Below, in pieces: positions 1 through 8,682 of a DNA stretch of 25,888 bases; position 1 is the stretch's first letter; the number at the start of each line of letters is the position of its first letter. This DNA is from Lachnospiraceae bacterium (lineage in GTDB: Bacteria; Bacillota_A; Clostridia; Lachnospirales; Lachnospiraceae): the NCBI GenBank assembly GCA_009774465.1, contig VSNT01000045.1, positions 1 to 25,888 of the forward strand, read 5' to 3'. The notes beneath the pieces were generated by a model, which searched no databases, was not told the DNA's origin, and saw only the letters and a list, made by a program, of their open reading frames with translations. The position numbers and the translations under genes were made by a program.

Positions 1-162
1 GGGTATACACAATATTATTTACTAAAAAAAGTTGGAATTGATAATAAAACATTAGCAAACATGAAGAAAAACGGAAATATAACATTACTGACCGTAGAAA
101 AAATTTGTAATGCGTTGGGCTGTACGCCCAACGACATTGTAACTTTCAAGGATACGGAATAG
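1..162 (+). CDS. Cro/C1-type HTH regulator, C-terminal fragment (cut by window edge)
   Basis: An open frame runs from base 1 to a TAG at 160-162 and gives 53 residues with no start inside the window, so the N-terminus lies to the left. Visible pieces are IDNKTLANMKKNGNITLLTVEK and CNALGCTPNDIVTF, with the first read in two parts (IDNKTLANM, then KKNGNITLLTVEKIC). This matches the recognition helix and the last helices of the short Cro/C1-like regulators of about 70 residues common in Clostridia, where 'LxxICxALxCxPxDI' is a signature. DNA binding is inferred from that pattern and the target is unknown. It converges on the deacetylase gene, with 30 bp between the stops. Confidence 0.75.
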   Translation, partial: GYTQYYLLKKVGIDNKTLANMKKNGNITLLTVEKICNALGCTPNDIVTFKDTE

Positions 163-192
163 AAAAGAAGCACTGTCTTTGATTCACTTTTC

Positions 193-1041
193 TTAATTTC
201 TAATCTGCCTTCCCTCATGATTCATATGATACCCGTCCCGGTAAATCAACTCCGATACGGGCACAAATGTGTACCCTTCATTTTTCAACGTTGCAATCAG
301 AGTATCTAATGCCTGGGCTGTAAATTTTGCCCCGTTGTGGCAAAGTATAATTGAGCCGTTTCCAAGATGTTTATGCTGGGTTACGGTCTTAATAATGGAG
401 TCCACACCATAATCCTTCCAGTCAAGGGAATCTACGTCCCACTGTATAGTAAAATATCCGCAGTCCTTTGCCACATTCACCACCGCATTGTCATAATCCC
501 CGTAAGGCGGTCTGAACAAAAACATGTCATAGCCAGTCAGCTCCTGCACTTTGGTATGCACCTTCATCAACTCTTCCTTTTTCTCCTCATCTGAAAGCTG
601 ACTCATGTTTTTATGGTTTTCGCTGTGATTCCCAAGATCGTGTCCTGCGGCAAGAATGGCTTTCACATCCTCCGGATAGCTTTCCACCCATCCCCCTGTC
701 ATAAAGAATGTTACATGCACGTCATGCTTTTTTAAAATTTCAAGGATTTTGGCCGTATCCTCATTCCCCCATGCCGCATCAAAGGAAAGGGCAATCTTTT
801 TTTCATCTGTCTCTACGCAGTAAATGGGCAGTTCCCGCCCGTCCACGCTATTACTCACTGTCATATTTTCTCCCGCCGCAACCAACACTCCTCTTAGTAC
901 TGCAAAAACTGCCAGCACAAAAGTGCCATATTTAAGTGCAAGAATCACCTTTTCTTTTGCATATTCCTCGCTGCTCTGGCCTTCCTGTCTGGGAGGAAAA
1001 AGCTTAATTTTACTTCTGATTTTTTCTATGTATTTTTTCAT
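193..1041 (-). CDS. Membrane-anchored polysaccharide deacetylase (PdaB/YbaN-like)
   Basis: This 282-residue protein removes acetyl (or similar) groups from a cell-wall or other polysaccharide outside the membrane. A basic N-terminal tail precedes one hydrophobic anchor at about residues 33-57; the NodB-homology domain fills the rest. Motif 1 reads SFDAAWGNEDT, so the usual second Asp of TFDD is Ala, as in sporulation-type PdaB proteins. Motif 2 is present as NHSENH (the HxxxH metal pair), motif 3 as RPPYGDYD, and motif 4 as the WDVDSLDW stretch. The ATG at 1041 is chosen because GGTGGG lies about 9 bases upstream; an in-frame GTG at 1050 overlaps that site. It follows carB by about 56 bp with no terminator, so read-through is possible. 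The sporulation role is inferred from family only. Confidence 0.85.
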   Translation of the reverse strand: MKKYIEKIRSKIKLFPPRQEGQSSEEYAKEKVILALKYGTFVLAVFAVLRGVLVAAGENMTVSNSVDGRELPIYCVETDEKKIALSFDAAWGNEDTAKILEILKKHDVHVTFFMTGGWVESYPEDVKAILAAGHDLGNHSENHKNMSQLSDEEKKEELMKVHTKVQELTGYDMFLFRPPYGDYDNAVVNVAKDCGYFTIQWDVDSLDWKDYGVDSIIKTVTQHKHLGNGSIILCHNGAKFTAQALDTLIATLKNEGYTFVPVSELIYRDGYHMNHEGRQIRN

Positions 1042-1097
1042 AAAAAACACCCACCATAAACTTGTTACAGTCTATGATGGGAAAGTTTGGACATATG

Positions 1098-4000
1098 TCA
1101 ATCTTTATCATGAATTTCGCTGTGCAGCTCCTGAAGAGATTTCAGTTCACCCTGCTTATGAGTTTTCACGTAATGAATTCCTTCCGCCGCAACTTTCGCA
1201 GCAGCAACGGTTGTAATATAAGGCGCTTTTGCCTTGATTGCCGCTTTTCTTAAATAGCTGTCATCATGAACGCTGTCTTTACCTACCGGAGAATTAATGA
1301 TCAGATCAAAATCCCCATTTGCAATCATATCCCCCACATTAGGGCGTCCCTCATACAGCTTCTTTGCCTTCTGCGCCGGAATTCCTGCAGCAGTGATGAT
1401 ATCACAGGTTCCACTGGTAGCTACAATTTTAAACCCGTCGCCGGACAGACTTCTTGCAATCTCAACAATTTCATCCTTATCCTTCTTATTTACGGAAATC
1501 AACACGCATCCTTCCAGGGGCAGCCTGGATTGAACAGCTTCCTGGGCTTTGAAAAAGGCTTCCCCATAAGAAGGAGACAGACCAAGCACTTCTCCGGTAG
1601 AGCGCATCTCAGGCCCCAGAATGGGATCTACCTCCGGGAACATGTTAAAGGGAAATACCGCTTCCTTTACGCCATAATTGGGGATTTCCTGTTCCTTAAG
1701 CCCTTTAATCGGTGAAGGACGTCCTGTCAGCTCTGCGGTAATAATTTCAGTTGCAAGGGGCACCATACGGATGTTGCAGACCTTTGAAACCAGCGGAACC
1801 GTCCGGGATGCTCTCGGATTGGCCTCAAGCACAAACACCTTTCCATTTTCTATTGCATACTGCATGTTCATAAGTCCTTTTACATGCATTTCCTCTGCAA
1901 TTTTTCTTGTATATTCTTTAATCGTCTCTACATTCTCCGGCTGGATATGAACCGAAGGAATAATGCAGGCCGAATCGCCGGAATGAATCCCTGCCAGCTC
2001 AATATGCTCCATCACCGCAGGAACAAAAGCATGTTCTCCATCGCTTATGGCGTCCGCCTCACACTCCAACGCATGATTTAAAAAGCGGTCAATCAATATG
2101 GGGCGATCCGGTGTGACTCCCACTGCGGCATTCATGTATTCCCGCAGGCTTTCATCATCATATACCACTTCCATGCCCCGTCCCCCAAGTACGTAAGAAG
2201 GACGCACCATAACCGGATATCCAATCTCTGCCGCTATGGCGAGAGCTTCCTCCACTGTAGTTGCCATACCTGATTCCGGCATGGGAATCTCCAGCTTTTC
2301 CATCATTGCACGGAACTGATCCCGATCTTCCGCCAGATCAATTACTGCCGGCGGTGTTCCCAAAATCTTTACTCCGTTTTTCTCCAGCTCGGAAGCCAGA
2401 TTTAAAGGTGTCTGTCCACCAAACTGAGCAATCACTCCCAAAGGTTTTTCCTTTTTATAAATACTCAGCACATCTTCCAGCGTAAGAGGTTCAAAATACA
2501 GCTTGTCAGAAGTATCATAATCTGTGGAAACAGTCTCCGGATTACAATTTACAATTATGGTTTCAAATCCCAGCTTTTTCAAAGCCATAGCCGCATGTAC
2601 ACAGCAGTAGTCGAATTCAATTCCCTGCCCGATACGATTGGGACCGCCGCCTAAAATCATAATTTTCGGTTTATCCGTGCTTACAGGATTTTTGTCTGTT
2701 CCATTATAAGTAGAGTAATAATAAGCATTATCCTTTGTTCCGCTTACATGAACCCCTTCCCAGGTTTCCTCCAGCCCCAGCCCAATACGCCTGTTACGAA
2801 TTTCTTCCTCGGGAATCTGCAGAAGCTGACTTAAATATTTATCAGAAAAACCATCCTTCTTGGCTCTGATCAACACTTCATCTTCCGGCAGTCCTCCTTT
2901 GTGTGCAAGAAGCTTCTCCTCTTCCTCCACCAGCTCCTTCATCTGCTCTATAAAATAAGCCTTGACCTTGGTAATCTCATGAATCTCCTCTATGGAAGCG
3001 CCTTTGCGGAGTGCCTCGTACATAAGAAAGTGTCTTTCACTGGAGGGCGTATTAAGCCTTCTTAGTAATTCTTCCTTAGACAAGGTATCAAAGTCCTTTG
3101 CATGTCCTAAACCGTAACGCCCTGTTTCCAGAGAGCGAATAGCCTTCTGAAAGGCTTCCTTGTAGGTCTTTCCAATACTCATAACCTCGCCTACCGCGCG
3201 CATCTGGGTTCCCAGCTTATCTTCCACTCCCTTAAACTTTTCAAAGGCCCAGCGGGCAAATTTAATCACCACATAATCCCCATCCGGCACATATTTATCT
3301 AAGGTTCCGTACTTGCCGCAGGGAATATCCTTTAAAGTAAGGCCTGCCGCCAGCATGGCGGATACCAGTGCAATTGGAAATCCGGTTGCCTTGGATGCCA
3401 GTGCGGAAGAACGGGAAGTACGTGGATTAATCTCAATTACAATAATACGGTCACTTACCGGATCGTGGGCAAACTGTACATTGGTTCCGCCAATCACCTG
3501 CACAGACTCTACAATTTTGTAAGCCTGCTCCTGTAATCTCTTCTGGCATTCTTCCGAGATAGTAAGCATAGGCGCTGAACAGAAAGAATCTCCCGTGTGT
3601 ACTCCAAGAGGATCAATATTTTCAATAAAACATACGGTGATAATATTATTGTCTGCATCTCTGACTACTTCAAGCTCCAGCTCTTCCCAGCCTAAAATAG
3701 ATTCTTCCACCAAAACCTGTCCTACCAGACTTGCCTGTAAGCCTCTGGCACAAACTACCTGCAGCTCTTCTTTATTATAAACAAGTCCGCCGCCTGCGCC
3801 GCCCATTGTATAAGCCGGACGCAGCACTACAGGATAGCCAAGCTGATCTGCAATGGAAAGCGCCTCATCTACAGAGTAAGCCACCTCACTGCGGGCCATT
3901 TCAATTCCCAGCTTATCCATAGTCTTTTTAAACTCAATACGGTCTTCTCCCCGCTCGATTGCATCAACCTGTACGCCGATCACCTGCACATGATATTTGT

Positions 4001-4325
4001 CAAGCACGCCTGCTTTGTTTAATTCAGCGCATAAATTAAGCCCCGATTGTCCACCAAGATTGGGGAGTAATGCATCCGGGCGTTCCTTTGCAATAATCTG
4101 CTCTAACCGCTCAACGTTGAGCGGTTCAATATAAGTAACATCTGCTGTTTCAGGATCAGTCATGATCGTTGCAGGATTGGAATTCACAAGTACAATCTCA
4201 TACCCCAGCTTCCGGAGCGCCTTACATGCCTGTGTTCCTGAATAGTCAAACTCACATGCCTGCCCGATAATAATGGGACCTGAACCAATAATTAGTACTT
4301 TATGAATATCTGATCTTTTTGGCAT
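1098..4325 (-). CDS. carB: Carbamoyl-phosphate synthase large chain
   Basis: CarB makes carbamoyl phosphate from bicarbonate, ammonia (from CarA) and two ATP in the cytoplasm, feeding pyrimidine and arginine synthesis. The 1075 residues match the usual length. The start MPKRSDIHKVLIIGSGPIII and the internal repeat MILGGGPNRIGQGIEFDYCC are the hallmarks of the two homologous synthetase halves. Each half carries an ATP-grasp domain, with EINPRTSRSSALASKATG in the first and EANPRASRTVPLVSKVCN in the second. The C-terminal part from about residue 935 is the MGS-like allosteric domain. AGGAGGG sits 6 bases before the ATG. carA is not adjacent, so the small subunit must be encoded elsewhere. It has its own promoter. 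Confidence 0.98.
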   Translation of the reverse strand: MPKRSDIHKVLIIGSGPIIIGQACEFDYSGTQACKALRKLGYEIVLVNSNPATIMTDPETADVTYIEPLNVERLEQIIAKERPDALLPNLGGQSGLNLCAELNKAGVLDKYHVQVIGVQVDAIERGEDRIEFKKTMDKLGIEMARSEVAYSVDEALSIADQLGYPVVLRPAYTMGGAGGGLVYNKEELQVVCARGLQASLVGQVLVEESILGWEELELEVVRDADNNIITVCFIENIDPLGVHTGDSFCSAPMLTISEECQKRLQEQAYKIVESVQVIGGTNVQFAHDPVSDRIIVIEINPRTSRSSALASKATGFPIALVSAMLAAGLTLKDIPCGKYGTLDKYVPDGDYVVIKFARWAFEKFKGVEDKLGTQMRAVGEVMSIGKTYKEAFQKAIRSLETGRYGLGHAKDFDTLSKEELLRRLNTPSSERHFLMYEALRKGASIEEIHEITKVKAYFIEQMKELVEEEEKLLAHKGGLPEDEVLIRAKKDGFSDKYLSQLLQIPEEEIRNRRIGLGLEETWEGVHVSGTKDNAYYYSTYNGTDKNPVSTDKPKIMILGGGPNRIGQGIEFDYCCVHAAMALKKLGFETIIVNCNPETVSTDYDTSDKLYFEPLTLEDVLSIYKKEKPLGVIAQFGGQTPLNLASELEKNGVKILGTPPAVIDLAEDRDQFRAMMEKLEIPMPESGMATTVEEALAIAAEIGYPVMVRPSYVLGGRGMEVVYDDESLREYMNAAVGVTPDRPILIDRFLNHALECEADAISDGEHAFVPAVMEHIELAGIHSGDSACIIPSVHIQPENVETIKEYTRKIAEEMHVKGLMNMQYAIENGKVFVLEANPRASRTVPLVSKVCNIRMVPLATEIITAELTGRPSPIKGLKEQEIPNYGVKEAVFPFNMFPEVDPILGPEMRSTGEVLGLSPSYGEAFFKAQEAVQSRLPLEGCVLISVNKKDKDEIVEIARSLSGDGFKIVATSGTCDIITAAGIPAQKAKKLYEGRPNVGDMIANGDFDLIINSPVGKDSVHDDSYLRKAAIKAKAPYITTVAAAKVAAEGIHYVKTHKQGELKSLQELHSEIHDKD

Positions 4326-4406
4326 AAAAAGCCCTCCTGATTCTTTTAATGTAAATATAATTATTCAGCCCCACTCATTCGTAAAACTAAAGCTAAACTG
4401 ATATTA

Positions 4407-4436
4407 ATTTTATCACCACACATGAAAAGGTGTCAA
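4407..4436 (-). promoter_or_regulatory. carB promoter
   Basis: On the minus strand a perfect -35 TTGACA (4431-4436) is followed after 18 bp by TAAAAT (4407-4412), which is preceded by TG-A as an extended -10. The predicted leader is about 75 nt. No terminator-like attenuator was seen in the leader. Confidence 0.7.
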
Positions 4437-4456
4437 TTCACTTGGTGGAAAATCCC

Positions 4457-4494
4457 AAAAAAGAAGAATGACATTAACGTCATCCTTCTTTTTT
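4457..4494 (-). terminator. Bidirectional rho-independent terminator between nan transporter and carB
   Basis: A long inverted repeat of A6-GAAG-(A/G)ATGAC, a short ATTAAC loop, and the complementary arm ending CTTCTTTTTT gives about a 16-bp stem with T-runs on both strands. It lies 23 bp beyond the stop of the last nan transporter gene, which it should terminate. On the plus strand it could also stop antisense transcription. Confidence 0.85.
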
Positions 4495-4517
4495 GAGGAA
4501 AATTCAATGTATTTGTA

Positions 4518-5447
4518 TCAGCCTTTCACAGCGCCCATTGCAATTCCCTGAGTAAAATACTTCTGGAATGCAATGAATATGGCGATAATCGGAATAGCTG
4601 CCAATGAAGCACCTGCCATGATAAGACCAAAGTCTGTTGAGTTCTCTGCCTGCAGTTTTGCAATACCAAGAGAAATCGTTAACTTGCTGGTACTGTTTAA
4701 CATAATCAACTGCATGAAATAATCATTCCAACTGTTGATAAAGGTAAAGATTGCCAGTGCACCAATACCCGGCTTAATCATAGGTAATACAATTTCAATA
4801 AATGTTTTTGCTTCCCCTGCACCGTCAATTCTTGCTGCCTCAAGCATTTCTCCCGGGACACCTTCCGAGAACTGTTTCATAAGGAATACACCAAAAGGCC
4901 ATCCAACCGTAGGGAAAATTACTGCCCATATGGTATTGTAAAGGGACAATGTTGACATTTCACGAAGCAATGGAATTAAAATAACCTGCTTGGGCAGTGC
5001 CATTGCACATACAATCAATGTAAACAATAATGTCTGTCCTTTGAAACGCTTCTTTGCAAGTGCATACCCTGCCATTGCAGAAGTAATACAGGTGAGAATC
5101 ATTGCCATAACTGCCATAAATACCGTGTTTACCAGCCAGCGGATCGCTGCAGGCACCACTGGTCCTGCTGTAAAGACAATGGGTTTTCCATCTGCGGAAA
5201 ACTTGCTGCCAAAGGGTACTGCCAGTTCCCATAAAGGCGCTGTCTGTCTGCTGAATAATTTGTTAAAATTATCCATTACCCATTCTTTGGGAAACCAGTC
5301 CGGAGTTGTTGCATTAATTGAAGCTGCTGTCTTAAATGCACCCGTAACAATCCAATAAAGAGGAAAAGCAAACAGGACTGCAAGAATAACTAATATAATC
5401 ACTGAAATAATTGTATATACACTTGTTCGTTTTATACCTGAATTCAT
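4518..5447 (-). CDS. Carbohydrate ABC transporter permease (MalG-type), nan cluster
   Basis: This is the inner-membrane permease subunit of a CUT1-type sugar ABC importer, forming the channel with the partner permease just upstream. The protein has 309 residues with about six membrane segments, the first at residues 11-34. The EAA loop that contacts the ATPase reads EAARIDGAGEAKTFIEIVLP, and the C-terminus QGIAMGAVKG is the usual MalG-family end. A strong GGAGGTG lies before the ATG. An unusually long periplasmic-side loop (about residues 40-95) precedes the second segment. It is the last gene of the rpiR-yesL-SBP-permease-permease run, starting 11 bp after the previous stop. The sialic acid substrate is inferred from neighbours. 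No ABC ATPase is encoded nearby. Confidence 0.93.
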   Translation of the reverse strand: MNSGIKRTSVYTIISVIILVILAVLFAFPLYWIVTGAFKTAASINATTPDWFPKEWVMDNFNKLFSRQTAPLWELAVPFGSKFSADGKPIVFTAGPVVPAAIRWLVNTVFMAVMAMILTCITSAMAGYALAKKRFKGQTLLFTLIVCAMALPKQVILIPLLREMSTLSLYNTIWAVIFPTVGWPFGVFLMKQFSEGVPGEMLEAARIDGAGEAKTFIEIVLPMIKPGIGALAIFTFINSWNDYFMQLIMLNSTSKLTISLGIAKLQAENSTDFGLIMAGASLAAIPIIAIFIAFQKYFTQGIAMGAVKG

Positions 5448-5458
5448 ACTTTCACCTC

Positions 5459-6367
5459 CTATTTTTCCTTAGCCAGCTTGAACTGTACAGCGGAAAGGAG
5501 TGCAATGAAGATTGCGAGAACCACGCCCATTGCGTTTCCATAGCCATAACGGTAAAGCTTAAATGCTGAATAGTAAATATAATACATTACAGTATCAGTA
5601 CTATGGTTCGGTCCACCGGAAGTAAGCAGCTGAATCAGTGCGAAACACTGGAAGCTGTTGATCGTAGTGATAACCAGAATATATAATGTGGTCGGCATGA
5701 TAAGAGGCCACTTGATTTTCCAGAACTGCTGCAAGTGAGTCGCTCCATCCACCTCGGAAGCTTCCACCAAAGAAACATCCACATTTCCAAGCGCAGATAC
5801 ATAAAGTACAATTGGCTGTCCTACGGAAGTTGTAAGCAGGATAAGAATAATACACCAAAGTGCAAATCTCTCATCACCCAGCCAGTTAATATTGTTATCA
5901 AGCATCCCAAGCCCTTTACCAACGTAATTGAAAATGCCGTAATAATTGTTAAACATCCATTTCCATACTACGGTAACCGCTACGGAACCGGTTACTACCG
6001 GCAGGTAAAATATACAGCGGAAAGTAGAAAGGATAGGTCCCTTCATCTTATAAATAAGAGCAGCCACCCAGAGTGAAAAAACACACACTACGGGCACCGA
6101 AACAATAACAATAACAAATGTGTTCTTCAGGGAACGGACAAAAATTGGATCTTTCCACAGCTCCACATAATTCTGAAAACCTATAAAAGTATCCGTTGCA
6201 TCTTTTCCCATCGTGGAATCAAAAAAGCTTGTATAAATACAAAGAATCATAGGGATAATTACAAACCCTACGAAAAAAATCATATTGGGCAGAAGGAAAA
6301 GCCACGCAGAACGTGTTTCACGTATCACCAGTGCTCTGCTTCTGCTTGTCATATTGGATTTTGCCAT
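5459..6367 (-). CDS. Carbohydrate ABC transporter permease (MalF-type), nan cluster
   Basis: This is the second permease subunit of the sugar ABC importer. From ATG 6367 it has 302 residues, with a first membrane helix at WLFLLPNMIFFVGFVIIPMI, about five further helices, and an EAA loop beginning EASEVDGATHLQQFWKIKWP. The ATG at 6367 is preferred because GAGGGG lies 8 bases upstream; a GTG at 6376 is also in frame but overlaps that site. It follows the lipoprotein gene after a gap of about 130 bp that holds a strong hairpin, and is nearly contiguous with the MalG-type partner. The substrate is inferred to be N-acetylneuraminate or a derivative because nanA/E/K and nanQ flank the set. Confidence 0.92.
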   Translation of the reverse strand: MAKSNMTSRSRALVIRETRSAWLFLLPNMIFFVGFVIIPMILCIYTSFFDSTMGKDATDTFIGFQNYVELWKDPIFVRSLKNTFVIVIVSVPVVCVFSLWVAALIYKMKGPILSTFRCIFYLPVVTGSVAVTVVWKWMFNNYYGIFNYVGKGLGMLDNNINWLGDERFALWCIILILLTTSVGQPIVLYVSALGNVDVSLVEASEVDGATHLQQFWKIKWPLIMPTTLYILVITTINSFQCFALIQLLTSGGPNHSTDTVMYYIYYSAFKLYRYGYGNAMGVVLAIFIALLSAVQFKLAKEK

Positions 6368-6444
6368 GAATAACACCCCTCTCCTTGACTTGTTCTACAA
6401 TAGGAAGGGAGAATTATTCATCCCATCCATTCCTAAGAGTTTCG

Positions 6445-6481
6445 CGGCAGATGCGGGGGGATAACCCTCCGCATACTGCCG
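6445..6481 (-). other. Intercistronic GC-rich hairpin between lipoprotein and permease genes
   Basis: CGGCAG-ATGCGG-GGG pairs with CCCT-CCGCAT-a-CTGCCG around a short ATAA loop, giving about 15 bp with one bulged base. It lies 14 bp after the lipoprotein stop in transcription order and has no T-tract, so it is not a normal terminator. The likely role is to protect the 3' end of the lipoprotein mRNA or to attenuate, giving more binding protein than permease. Confidence 0.75.
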
Positions 6482-6495
6482 ACGGGAATCACTCA

Positions 6496-7914
6496 TTAAT
6501 TTGCTGCACTGATTGCTGCATTTGCGTTTGTATCAAAAGTCTCAACTTCAGTTGCTACATCGCCGCCTGTGCCAATACGCTGTAACATATTCCACCACTC
6601 TGTACGAGCTTCTGCCCAGCCGGGAACTACCTGATAGTAATCACCCATAGAAGGCATAAAGTATGCAGAGAAAGTATTCATTGTATCAGCTGTTTCTGTT
6701 CCGTCATAGATACCTGTTAAAGTAGGACGTACAGGGAAGTATGTAGAAGCTTTTACGCTTTCCTTAACCTGACCGGGATCGTTGCAGATAAAGTCGATGA
6801 ATGCCTTTGCAGCATCAATCTTAGCCTGATCGCCATTGTCAAAAATACCAAATCCCCAGATACCGCCGCAGAGCTCTGTCTTTCCATCATCAGAAGGGAA
6901 TAACATAGGAAGAATGGTATCTCCATTGTTTGTCTGTCCTGCAGGTGCATTATCTGCATTGGTCTGCTGTGCTGCATTCCAGCAGAATGCCATTGCTAAA
7001 GTTCCGTTACGGAATAAAGTAATTTCTTCACCACCATTGATGGATGCATCAAAGTTAATTCCATCCTGTGCATATAAAGCTTCAAGTGCTTTGATATTTT
7101 CAGGTGTGTTTGCTGTATAAGCAGTATGTTCTGCATTTGTGAAAGTGCTGCTGTAAAGGTTGTTGATGATTGCTCTTGTTCCCTGATCACCGCCCTGTCC
7201 TGAACAGTAGATAGCGCCTACGTTCTGCTGGCCTGAATCATATACTGCCTGAACTGCCTTGAAGAAATCATCTGTAGTCCATGTATGATTTTCAGCGTCA
7301 ATATACTGCATAGCATCTGCTGCTTCAAACATTGTCTGGTTAATTGCCATACAATGAGCTACCATACAAAGAGGATACTCATAATACTTGCCATCACTAC
7401 CTTTACATGCTGATTCTACAGAGTCATAAATTTCTCCGCCTGCTTCTGTTGCAAAAAGGTCAGATAAGTCAACCATCAGTCCTCTTGCGCCCCAGTTAGC
7501 TACCAGTCTTTCAGGTCCTTCCATTACAAGGTCAGGAGCCTGGCCGCCTTCAATGGCTGTGTTAACCTGATCATCACCGTTTGTGTAATCAAGGTATTCA
7601 ACTGTTACTGTAACGCCGGGATATGCTTCATTAAAGCTTGCAATCAGGCCTTCAACTGTTGCTGAGTCGCCCCAGTTTCCAATCGGGTATGTCCATAAAG
7701 TAATGGAAGCGCTTAAGTCTCCCCCTGCTTCCTCTTCTGCTGCAGGTTCTGTTTCTTCTGCTACAGGTTCTGCCGGAGCCTGTTCTTCTTGAGTTTCCTG
7801 TGTTTCCTGTGTCTGTGCAGGCTCATCAGAGCCTTTGCCGCCGCATGCTGCCAATGACAGCACCATGATCAATGAAAGACCAAGGGCCATAACTTTTTTC
7901 ATTGTTTTCTTCAT
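6496..7914 (-). CDS. Sugar ABC transporter substrate-binding lipoprotein, nan cluster
   Basis: This extracellular solute-binding lipoprotein captures the sugar and delivers it to the two permeases encoded downstream. The 472 residues begin with a charged n-region, a hydrophobic core and the lipobox LAAC, so Cys24 should be lipidated. An acidic low-complexity linker rich in Q, T, E and A follows (about residues 30-70), tethering the domain to the membrane. The remaining part has the layout of family 1 extracellular binding proteins (MalE-like), starting SASITLWTYPIGNW. GGAG lies about 8 bases before the ATG. Its position between yesL and the permeases in a nan cluster suggests sialic acid binding. 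Whether it prefers Neu5Ac or 2,7-anhydro-Neu5Ac cannot be told, though the matching oxidoreductase is absent here. Confidence 0.93.
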   Translation of the reverse strand: MKKTMKKVMALGLSLIMVLSLAACGGKGSDEPAQTQETQETQEEQAPAEPVAEETEPAAEEEAGGDLSASITLWTYPIGNWGDSATVEGLIASFNEAYPGVTVTVEYLDYTNGDDQVNTAIEGGQAPDLVMEGPERLVANWGARGLMVDLSDLFATEAGGEIYDSVESACKGSDGKYYEYPLCMVAHCMAINQTMFEAADAMQYIDAENHTWTTDDFFKAVQAVYDSGQQNVGAIYCSGQGGDQGTRAIINNLYSSTFTNAEHTAYTANTPENIKALEALYAQDGINFDASINGGEEITLFRNGTLAMAFCWNAAQQTNADNAPAGQTNNGDTILPMLFPSDDGKTELCGGIWGFGIFDNGDQAKIDAAKAFIDFICNDPGQVKESVKASTYFPVRPTLTGIYDGTETADTMNTFSAYFMPSMGDYYQVVPGWAEARTEWWNMLQRIGTGGDVATEVETFDTNANAAISAAN

Positions 7915-7984
7915 ATTTTTTCTCCTTTTTTTTATTTATTTTTTCAGATGTCCTCCCTTGTAAAGTCATCTGCAAAAATCAGTT

Positions 7985-8635
7985 TTATTCTTCTGTTTCC
8001 TCTGTATCCATAAACGCAGCCAGTTCATCCCCGCTTAAATACTTAGGGAAAATGCGTTCCAGAAACAGAGAAACCAAAATTGCTGTGAGTACCGGTGTAA
8101 ACAAAACCGGCCACCATCTCTCTATTGTAAACACCACCATTTCAATCGTTAGCATCACAACGATTACCGTAGATGGGAGATGCCTGAATGTCATGATAAC
8201 CGCTGTTTGAATCAGAGCTGGCATCTTAAACTCAAAACGTCCCATTAAAGGAAATACATAACAGCAGATCCCTGCCGGCACTACCAAAAGCACATAATAA
8301 ATCATATACATGATCACGCCGGCTTTTGTAGCAGTGTTATTTATCATCACGTCACTGCCCCATGCCAGAAATATTCCTATTGGAATACAAATCACAGTAA
8401 GCAGTATCCCCTGCTTCAAATTGCCCCAAAATGCCCGAAGGTAAGTTTTAAATGCATCTTCCTTCTTATGGCGGAACACCTTTACCACCGTATAATATAA
8501 AGCTGCTGAGGCAGGTCCAATAGTAATAACAGGCATACAAAGCAGTATCCACAATAAAGATAAACCTACCAGATCAACTCCCCTTGCCAGAATCCGAAAA
8601 AACAGGTTTTCCGGATTAAATATCTGCTGCCACAT
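7985..8635 (-). CDS. YesL/DUF624 family membrane protein
   Basis: This small integral membrane protein of about 216 residues belongs to the YesL family, which typically sits beside sugar ABC importer genes in Firmicutes and whose biochemical role is not established. The N-terminus MWQQIFNPENLFFRILARGV is typical of the family, and about five hydrophobic segments follow (for example LVGLSLLWILLCMPVITIGP). The ATG at 8635 is chosen because AGGAG lies 8 bases upstream and because family members begin close to the F-NP motif; an upstream ATG at 8668 adds 11 residues but lacks this support. It lies between rpiR and the lipoprotein gene and is almost certainly in the same transcript. A helper role in transport is inference. 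Confidence 0.85.
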   Translation of the reverse strand: MWQQIFNPENLFFRILARGVDLVGLSLLWILLCMPVITIGPASAALYYTVVKVFRHKKEDAFKTYLRAFWGNLKQGILLTVICIPIGIFLAWGSDVMINNTATKAGVIMYMIYYVLLVVPAGICCYVFPLMGRFEFKMPALIQTAVIMTFRHLPSTVIVVMLTIEMVVFTIERWWPVLFTPVLTAILVSLFLERIFPKYLSGDELAAFMDTEETEE

Positions 8636-8682
8636 CTGCGCCTCTCCTTTTTTAATCCAGTCTGTCAACTATTCGCAGACAA

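Noticed and set aside
161..193. A weak AGAAAAG/CTTTTCT stem between the convergent stops at the left edge
   Set aside because: Seven A/T-rich pairs with a 19-base loop; too weak to call a terminator.
15..218. A 67-residue minus-strand frame at the left edge
   Set aside because: It overlaps antisense the clear C-terminus of the Cro/C1-type regulator and the deacetylase stop, with no recognisable content.
1266..3922. Several plus-strand open frames of 60-150 codons inside carB
   Set aside because: All are antisense shadows of the strongly conserved carB frame and lack ribosome binding sites.
7945..7972. CAGATG/CATCTG inverted repeat upstream of the lipoprotein gene
   Set aside because: Only a 6-bp stem with a 16-base loop and no T-run next to it; not enough for a terminator or regulatory RNA call.
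8140..8147. Another TTTCAATC octamer
   Set aside because: It lies inside the yesL coding region, far from a promoter; about one chance copy is expected in a window this size.
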